Origin: Azolla caroliniana | Lineage: Eukaryota; Polypodiophyta | Assembly: GCA_043228905.1 (NCBI GenBank) | Contig: JBHGNT010000022.1 | Location: 11,966,001-12,030,000 of the forward strand | Direction of reading: 5' to 3' | DNA length: 64,000 bases | Shown: piece after piece, positions 56,929 to 64,000 of the stretch | Layout: every line of letters begins with the position of its first letter | Position numbering within the stretch: the first letter of the stretch is position 1 | Program-made: the position numbers and the translations under genes | Notes under the pieces: generated by a model | What the model was told of the DNA's origin: nothing | What the model saw: only the letters and a program-made list of their open reading frames with translations | Database searches by the model: none

Positions 56929-57552
56929 TGTTGGGATTACGGTTCCTCCGGATGGGATGGTCAGATGTCCGGGAATCGGGAATGAAGACCCGTATGATGA
57001 AGACCCCGGCTACGGAGCCGGATGACGAAGACCCGGTTTCGGAGCCGGATGATGAAGACCCCGGCTACGGAGCCGGATGACGAATGTACCCGGAGAGAGA
57101 TCCGGATGCGGGGACATATTTGTGAATATGTTTGCCAAGGGCCCTCTAGGCTATATTTGTAAATAGCCCGAAAGTCATATGTGTATAAATATGACTTAGG
57201 GCAAACAATTTTGTAGTTGTTGCTCATTTTTCTATTTTCCACTTAGAGGGAGCGAAGTGAGAGCAGCCGAGAGAGAGAGAGAGAGAAAGGAAGAGGTCGA
57301 CGCCTCTGTGTAATACCGCCGCCTGTGGCGAGGACAGCGAGCTCAAGGTCGTCGCCTTGCAGCTCGCCATTGTACATTCCCTGTGCATAGTGATAGTTGG
57401 AGTCTGAGGACTCCCGTGGTTTTTCCCATTTAGGGTTTTCCACGTAAAACATCCTGTGTACTCTTCTCTCTATTGTCTTCGTGCATTTTGTATTTCCTGT
57501 TTTCTGTGAGTTGATCCTATTCCTCGGTTGCGGCCGAGCACTGTGTTTAACA
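56929..57552 (+). repeat. 3' LTR of Copia-3
   Basis: 624 bp TGTTGGGATT...TTTAACA. It contains about three to four copies of a ~27-bp minisatellite (GGAGCCGGATGAYGAAGACC core) at 56,984-57,085. Confidence 0.92.
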
Positions 57553-58167
57553 GAAGGATCCTCCACACCCGCTTCGGAGATCTCAGCGGCTTAGTCAGGG
57601 TGGCGACGATTGGCGTGGCAAGCCAAGCCGGTGGGGGCGAGGGGACAAGGGCAAGCAGAAGCCTCCGGACCGGTTGCAATAGCGCAAGACGAAAGGAGGG
57701 CCAAGCAGGCCACTGCAGGCGTTCCTCGGACGCAGAGGACACCAATAAACGGAGAAAGAAGAGCGGTGGTGCCGGGACCTTACACACACCGATTCTAGAG
57801 ACTCCGGCACCAGGCCCGAGAGCCAGTGTGAGACCGGGATGATGCGGCGATGGACTTGAGGAGCGCCCGCGGAGGACACCGGACTTACGGCGGAGAGTGG
57901 AGAGCGGAGCATGCATTTGGCCGAACGAAGGGCCGACAACAAAGCATGTGTATTACGGGATCGCGGCTAACGACCTATCGACGGGTCGAACGAGCCTATG
58001 AGGAGGCAAGCGTGAGGAAGAACCGGAGCCGACCGTTCAAACCCGGCAGCGATCGACGTGGCAAACCGGGATGCGGATGCGAAAGACCGGTTTCTAACCG
58101 GCCGGAATCCTTCTCCCTTCTCCGGAATTAGCACGTACCGGTGGATGTGCAGTTTGGTGGGGGCGGA
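57553..58167 (+). other. 3' internal region of gag-only element
   Basis: GC-rich leftover between Copia-3 and the 3' LTR of the host element. Short frames (57,528-57,842; 57,850-58,131) have no domain. A polypurine tract GGTGGGGGCGGA directly precedes the LTR. Confidence 0.5.
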
Positions 58168-58975
58168 TGTCATGAAGTTTCTGGCACATAGTGAGAAACC
58201 AAGAGATATTGGAGGGATCGGCGAGGTGCAACATGTGCACTCATCCTTGTAAAAACGTGTGAATACTAGGATTCAAGTCGGGACAGAGAATCCCTTGTAA
58301 GTTGGGATTTATCCCACACTGTAACGCATCCCTCTCCTTGTTCTATAAAAGGAAGGGATGGTCCCTTGTAGAGAGGTTGCCCATTTTGAGTTAGGAGGGT
58401 ATACCACTTAGGTCTAGGGTTTGGTAGAGTTCTTCCTCTTCATCTTATTCTTGTCCCCTTAGGGTTTGTACTTGGGTCTTCACCCTATTTCGTTTAGGGT
58501 TTCATCTTGTCTTCTTCTTCTTCTTTTGCCCCCTTCGTGTCAGTTGAGGGTTTTAGCCTGGTGAAGAGCTTATGTGGGGGTTTACTCTACTCGGCCTCCT
58601 GTGCAAGACCCCTCTCAGTGCGACGATCTCGAGAGCTCCCCGACGACGGCTTGGCGGCAAACTGTTGTTGTGACCTAGCCTACCTCAGTTCGGTTCGGAG
58701 CCGGAGTTGTAACTCACTCTTGTAATCATATATATAAAGGGTTGTGCATATTTGTGTCCCTATTGGTGCCGGGTGCATTTCTTTCTTTGTTTCCTGGTAA
58801 ATAAGAGTCGGTGTTGCGTGCACGCTCTCCCTCTCCTTTGTCTCTCTCTCTCCCTCTCTTTTTCGGTTGCAACCGGGTCGTGTCCGGTGTCGGTTGTCTT
58901 GGCCTCCCTCTTTTCCCTCGTCCGAGACCCCTATGGACCTGCCCCTTCTACACACACGCGCGTAATAACGCGACA
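58168..58975 (+). repeat. 3' LTR of gag-only element
   Basis: 808 bp, same order of blocks as 49,713-50,534, with scattered substitutions and small deletions. Confidence 0.88.
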
Positions 58976-59298
58976 CCGTCCTTCGTGTGTAGGGAGGCGT
59001 CCTCCTCCGCCTCCTCCGATCCTCTCGGACCCGACTCCTTAATAAAACCCTCTTCGGCTTCGATCTTTGACTTCACGAGCTCGTACGCCTCCCATATCAA
59101 TGCTTCTAGGCCGAACTCCTCCGAACCATTATACGTTGAGCTCTCTTCCGGCGATAGTGCATAGTCACTCACCACCCTCTCTTCTTCGCCACTCGTGGGC
59201 CGTGTTATGGCCGACTGCTTCTCATCGTGTTTCCGGCATACCCATTCCACTTCAGACCAATCATCGGTGAGGCCGTGTGTGTTAATGTATCCGGTCAC
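58976..59298 (-). pseudogene. Gag middle part of the minus-strand relative
   Basis: The minus-strand frame reads GLTDDWSEVEWVCRKHDEKQ and EEFGLEALIWEAYE, aligning with GLTEDWLKVGRVCQRLDDER and GFGARIAEAYTVLE of the gag at 50,552. It joins in order with the C-terminal part at 49,703-48,906, so the plus-strand element inserted between them. Its own N-terminal part is cut off by the Copia-4 LTR region. Confidence 0.65.
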
Positions 59299-59302
59299 TA
59301 TT

Positions 59303-59535
59303 TTGTCTTTTATTTTTTAATAATATTTATTATTATTATTAGATAGTAATATAAAACAAAACGAAAGTTTTGTTTCTTTAGTAATTATTAACCTTACTTT
59401 ATTTCTTTAAAAGGGTAAATGTAAGTTACGTTTTTTAGTGAGTAAAGAAAATAATAATAATAATAATAAAGAGGAAAACAAAACAAAACGACCGTTTTTG
59501 TTTTGAGATAGACAAAGAGAAGAGAGAGTGGAAAG

Positions 59536-59588
<53 letters not shown>

Positions 59589-60093
59589 GAAGAGGTGAGA
59601 ACAAAGGATGAGGGTGAAGCATTGTGAAGCATTATGAAGCATAGAGAAGCATAATGAAGTTTGGTGCTCAACTCATCTACTTCTAATCTCCTTTCCATCT
59701 CCACTACTCAACGTGAGATCTACACGGCTACTACTTTGACTTGTGGACGTTCTTGTGGGTTTTCTTCTCTCTTCTTTTCTCTTATATGCTTGAGAGATAA
59801 ACTTATCCCTTTGGATTATTGTACCATCTTTGTCGGTAGTACTATGCTACATATCTCTACTTATTTCTAGTATATTTAGAAGTAGAATTCGTACTTGTGT
59901 TGTATCTCTTTGGTGATAGTGGATTGGTTTTGGACTTTTGTCCCGTGGTTGTTTCCCTCATTGAGGGTTTTTCCATGTTAAATCTTGTGTAATCTTTGTT
60001 GTGTTATTGTATGTGTTTCTTGTGTTTCTTTTTCATTATAATCGAGCATAAAACGTGACGCGTGTTACACTCTTACGTGTCTATACCTCATCA
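59303..60093 (+). repeat. Putative 5' LTR of Copia-4
   Basis: AT-rich, includes (AAT)n near 59,450-59,468 and (AT)n at 59,538-59,586, and a tandem gaagcat repeat (59,617-59,657). The end at CTCATCA is set by the PBS two bases later. The left end is not verifiable without the 3' LTR. Confidence 0.4.
59538..59586. repeat. (AT)n microsatellite
   Basis: About 24 AT dinucleotides. Confidence 0.95.
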
Positions 60094-60095
60094 AG

Positions 60096-60107
60096 TGGTA
60101 TCAGAGT
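60096..60107 (+). promoter_or_regulatory. Primer binding site of Copia-4
   Basis: TGGTATCAGAGT, initiator-Met tRNA type with one change at the end. Confidence 0.85.
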
Positions 60108-60138
60108 GGAGGTTGTGTTTTTTTTTGCTCGATTATAA

Positions 60139-63100
60139 ATGGAGGCAAACACATCAATAATGGTTGTCTTAAATGGCATGAACTAACAAAAATGGAAAGG
60201 AAAAATGAAAGATTTGCTTTTCGTTAAAAATATGCATTTACCTATATTTGCAAAGATTAAACCCGAAAAGAAAAATGTTGAGGAATGGGATTTTGAAAAT
60301 GAACAAGTATGTGGTTTCATTCGTCAATGGGTAGGAGATAATGTCTTGAATCATGTTGTGAATGAAACAAATGCAAAGACTTTGTGGAATAAATTAGAAA
60401 CCTTATATGCTTCTAGAACCGGTAACAATAAGTTGTTTTTACTCAAACAAGCGATGCATTTGACTTATAAAGAAAATAAGTCGGTTTTGGAGCATTTAAA
60501 TGAATTTCAAGGATGTTTTGATCAATTATCTAGCATGGTATAAACTTTGAAGAAGAAGTTCTTTCTTTATGGTTGCTAAATACTCTTCTCGAGTCATGGG
60601 AAACATTTAGGGTTACTCTAGCTAGTGTGGCTCGTAAGGGAGGTATGACAATGGAACTTGTGAAGAGTGGAATTCTAAATGAAGAAATGTGGCAAAGGAC
60701 GCAAGGAGCAACATCAAACATGGAAGCCTTCGTTGCTGAAAATAGAGGAAGAAGCCAAAAGAGGAGTGATGACCGAAACAACAAAGGTAGAAGTAGAAGT
60801 AAGTCAAAGTCTAAATATAAAGATTTAGTTTGTCATTTTTGTGGTAAGACAGGTCACATAAAGAAATATTGTTTCAAGTGGAAGAAGGAAAATAAAGTGT
60901 CGAACTACATGACAGATAAGAAAAATGTGAATGACAATATCGATTATGTTAATGTTACTTCCTCTAATGATTTACTTGTTGTATGTACAAGTTACAATGA
61001 AGTTAACATAAGTAGCCATGAAACCACTTGGGTTCTTGATAGTGGTGCCTCCCACCATATTACGTCTAAGGATTTTTTCTCATCTTACACTACAGGTGAC
61101 TATGGTGTTGTGAAGATGGGGAATGATGGATTTGCAAAGGTAGTCGGCACAAGAACCATTTGCTCTCAAACCAACACGGGATTCAAGTTGATTCTACATC
61201 AAGTATGACAGGTGCTCGATAGGTACATTAGACGACGAGGGCTATAACCATGCGTCTCAAAATGGTAAGTGAAAAATCTGTAAGGGTTCTTTGATTGTTG
61301 CGAAAGCAAATAAATGTTGTCACAATGGTTTATATCTTTTGCAAGCTTTTGTCTCTACTAACTTTGTCAATGCAGTTGAAAATCAAGATGTTTCAAAATT
61401 GTGGCATAAGAGATTGTCCCATATTAGTGAAAAGGGACTTGACTTTCTAGCAAAAAAGAGCGTCCTACCAAGTTTAAAAGATGTGAAGTTAGATACATGT
61501 GATCATTGTTTGGCAGGGAAGGCTAAGAGGGTTTCCTTTAAGCATTCTTCTCCTCGACAAAAAGGTATACTCAAGCTAGTGCATTCTGATGTGTGTGGAC
61601 CCTTGAAGGTAAGGTCAATGGGTGGAGCACTTTATTTTGTTACTTTCATTGATGATCATTCTAGGAAGCTTTGGGTTCGAATGTTGAAATCAAAAGATCA
61701 AGTTTTTGATGCTTTTAAAGAGTTTCACGTTTCTGTTGAGAGAGAGACAAGGAAGAAACTGAAATGTATTCGCAACGATAATGGTGGCGAATACTGTGGA
61801 TCTTTCGCGTATTGTCGAGAGCAAGGTATCAAACATCAAAGAACCCCTCCTAAGACTCCCCAATTAAATGGTTTGGCCGAAAGAATGAATAGAACCCTAG
61901 TTGAAAGAGTTAGGTGCTTACTCTCAGATGCAAGGTTACCTAAATCATTTTGGGGTGAGGCTTTGAATATTGTTGCACATATCATTAATCTATCTCCTAC
62001 TACCACATTGCAAGGTGATGTACCAAATAGAGTGTGGTATGGTAAAGATGTCTCTTATGATTACTTACGTGTGTTTGGGTGTAAGTGTTTTGTACATATA
62101 CCCAAGGATGAAAGATCGAAGTTAGATGCTAAATCTAAACAATGCATTTTTATTGGATATGGTCAAGATGATTTTGGTTATAGGTGTTACGATCATGTGG
62201 GAAAGAAGCTTATTAGGAGTCGTGATGTAGTCTTCATCGAAGACCAAACCATTGAGGACATTGACAAGGCGGAAAGGTTGAGTACCTCTTCAGATGGTGA
62301 CCTATAGATATTGATCCAATTCCTATGATGGATGATGATACACAAGAGAGTGCCTCACAACAAGAGGAGCAACACGAGGATGTTGGTGAGCCGTTGATTG
62401 TAGATGATGCTAGTAATGATGTTGTTTTGCCAGAGACAGGTCTTGAGTGGGGGGAGCAACTTCCATTACAAGAGGTGGCAAATCAACCTTTAAGGAGATC
62501 TACTAGAGAACGACGATCATCCACGAGGTATCCTAGTTCTGAATATGTTCTACTCACTAATGAAGGTGAATCGGAAAGTTTTCATGATGTGCAAACTCTT
62601 AAAGACAAAGATAGTTGGGTAGAGGCCATGCATGAAGAAATTAATTCTTTGAAAAAGAACAACACATTTGAGCTAGTTGAACTTCCTAAGGGTAAGAGAG
62701 CTTTGAAAAATAAATGGGTGTTTAAGTTAAAAAGGGGTGATGATAACTTTATAAAATATAAAGCTCGTTTGGTGGTAAAAGGATATGGTCAAAAGAAAGG
62801 AATTGATTTTGACGAAATTTTCTCACCAGTTGTGAAATTAAGCTCAATACGAGTTGTGTTAGGTTTGGTAGCTAGTTTAAACCTTGAACTTGAACAACTA
62901 GATGTGAAAACTACTTTTTTACATGGTGACCTAAATGAGGAAATATACATGGAACAACCGGAAGGTTTTAAAGAGAAAGGGAAATAACATTTGGTATGTA
63001 GGTTGAAAAAGAGTCTCTATGGCCTAAAACAAGCACCGCGCCAATGGTATAAAAAGTTTGATTCTTTTATGGTGAATCAAGGTTATAAAAGAACTAATGC

Positions 63101-63999
63101 AGACCATTGTGTGTATGTTAAACAATTTGAGGATGGTAATTTTATTATACTTCTTTTGTATGTTGATGACATGCTAATTGTTGGGTAAGACCTAAATATG
63201 ATTAATAGGTTAAAAGTTGAGTTATCTAAGACTTTTGACATGAAAGATTTAGGGCCTTCTAAGCACATTTTAGGTATGCAAATAACTCGTGATAGAGAAT
63301 CAAAGAAATTGTGGCTTTCACAAGAAACGTACATAGAAAGAATCCTCGAAAGGTTCAACATGCAACATTCGAAACCAGTAAGTACTCCTCTTGCCACTCA
63401 CTTTAAATTGAGTAGGAAATGTTGTCCAGTTACCGAGGAGGAAAGAGATGAGATGTCATCGATTCCCTATGCCTCGGCGGTTGGATCTTTAATGTATGCT
63501 ATGGTTAGCACACGACCAGATATTGCACACGCAGTTGGTATAGTGAGTAGGTATCTCTCTAACCCTGGTAAATCTCATTGGAATGCTGTAAAATGGATTC
63601 TATGGTATTTGAGAGGTACATCGAAGTTGTGCATTTGTTTTGGAGGTTCTAAACCAATTCTTGAAGGCTTTATAGATGCGGACATGGTTGGAGATCTTGA
63701 TGGTAGGAAATCTACATCCGGTTTCTTATTTACTTTTGCAGGGGGAGCTATATCATGGCAATCCAAATTGCAAAAGTGTGTTGCCTTGTCCACTACAGAA
63801 GCCGAATACATTGCGACAACTGAGGCTGGCAAAGAAATGCTTTGGATGAAAAGGTTTCTTTTAGAATTGGGTTTGAGCCAATTAACTTATGTGTTTTTTG
63901 TGACAGTCAAAGTGCAATGGACCTAAGCAAGAACTCAATGTATCACTCACGGACAAAACACATCAATGTAAGGTATCATTGGTTACGATTGGCGATCGA
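60139..63999 (+). pseudogene. Copia-4 gag-pol, interrupted
   Basis: Gag starts MEANTSIMVVLNGMN, then TAA where Copia gags have an aromatic residue (NYxKW), continues QKWKGKMKDLL, and frameshifts near 60,540. Zinc knuckle CHFCGKTGHIKKYC (60,835); protease WVLDSGASHHI (61,030). A broken stretch follows at 61,205-61,290. An intact integrase frame (61,291-62,307) has LWHKRLSHIS, CDHCLAGK, HSDVCGP, RNDNGGEY and LAERMNRT. RT is open from 62,325 with TAA at 62,985 (GK*HLVC, GAA expected) and a second stop near 63,187 (IVG*DLN), around SLYGLKQAPRQW and LLYVDDMLIVG. RNase H runs to ALSTTEAEYIATTEAGK, then a frameshift near 63,900 (SQSAMDLSKNS in another frame). Several independent lesions make it inactive. 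Confidence 0.85.
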
Positions 64000-64000
64000 G

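Larger units (their letters stand above)
52270..57552 (+). mobile_element. Copia-3: young GC-rich Ty1/copia element (Tork-like)
   Basis: 5' LTR truncated at its left end (52,270-52,812), full 3' LTR 56,929-57,552; over the shared 543 bp I count only about four differences. PBS, gag, pol and PPT are all present. Coding damage is limited to one frame change at the gag-pol border and one TGA in RNase H. No target-site duplication, because the left end is recombined with another LTR. Confidence 0.92.
49713..58975 (+). mobile_element. Gag-only LTR retrotransposon, carrying nested Copia-3
   Basis: LTRs of 822 and 808 bp (TGTCGTGAAG/TGTCATGAAG...CGCGACA) flank about 2.0 kb of own internal sequence: 50,535-51,915 and 57,553-58,167. 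The middle is foreign LTR and Copia-3 DNA. The only coding region found is gag; no protease, integrase or RT motif is present, as in non-autonomous TR-GAG/LARD-like elements. LTR differences (several substitutions and a 14-bp length difference) mark it as older than Copia-1 and Copia-3. Flanking tetramers CAGT and CCGT match at three of four positions. Confidence 0.85.
59303..64000 (+). mobile_element. Copia-4: partial Ty1/copia element, runs off the window
   Basis: LTR-like sequence up to 60,093, PBS at 60,096, gag, protease, integrase, RT and RNase H to the right edge; the 3' LTR lies outside. Same lineage as Copia-3 by block similarity, but AT-rich and interrupted by stops and frameshifts. 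The left LTR border (59,303) is a guess. Confidence 0.8.

Noticed and set aside
56985-57090. Repeated GGAGCCGGATGA units as a CRISPR-like array
   Set aside because: Tandem minisatellite without unique spacers, inside a plant LTR; CRISPR does not apply to this genome.

Overview
The window looks like nuclear DNA of a non-seed vascular plant, most likely a fern. It carries genes for a microbial-type terpene synthase-like (MTPSL) enzyme, a class known from ferns, lycophytes and bryophytes but not from seed plants. It also carries an intron-rich plastid cyclophilin of plant type, a Bet v 1/PR-10-like gene, a plant tRNA-Leu, and dense nested Ty1/copia, gag-only LTR and LINE-type retroelements. The fern assignment is inference; a lycophyte cannot be excluded.

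Layout. 1-4.4 kb: LINE endonuclease relic, a repeat family with a tRNA-like end, and a 2.2-kb element made of two ~0.66-kb inverted arms. 4.9-10.3 kb: an old diverged direct duplication. 9.07-17.97 kb: a recent ~4.45-kb tandem duplication, each unit carrying one intact, intronless 484-residue MTPSL gene with identical protein; a third, broken MTPSL fragment lies at 18.6 kb. 19.2-20.9 kb: a MITE-like element and a LINE reverse transcriptase 3' fragment. 21.2-34.3 kb: a seven-exon chloroplast cyclophilin (CYP20-3-like) gene whose fourth intron is 9.9 kb long. That intron holds an antisense copia relic and a young copia element with intact gag-protease-integrase but no reverse transcriptase/RNase H. 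35.85-36.44 kb (minus): a two-exon Bet v 1-fold gene. 39.07 kb: tRNA-Leu(AAG).

From 39.9 kb to the right edge the DNA is almost all retrotransposon. It holds (i) a decayed copia (39,878-46,426) with a foreign solo LTR inside its RT; (ii) a relic of a gag-only-type element on the minus strand, split by (iii) a plus-strand gag-only LTR element (49,713-58,975); (iv) a young GC-rich copia (52,270-57,552) nested in iii behind a hybrid LTR; and (v) an AT-richer copia of the same lineage running off the right edge.

Functionally, the likely active host genes are the two terpene synthases (specialised metabolism), the stromal peptidyl-prolyl isomerase, the Bet v 1-like ligand-binding protein and the tRNA. 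The rest is transposon history: gene duplication, intron growth by insertion, LTR recombination and cytosine-deamination decay.
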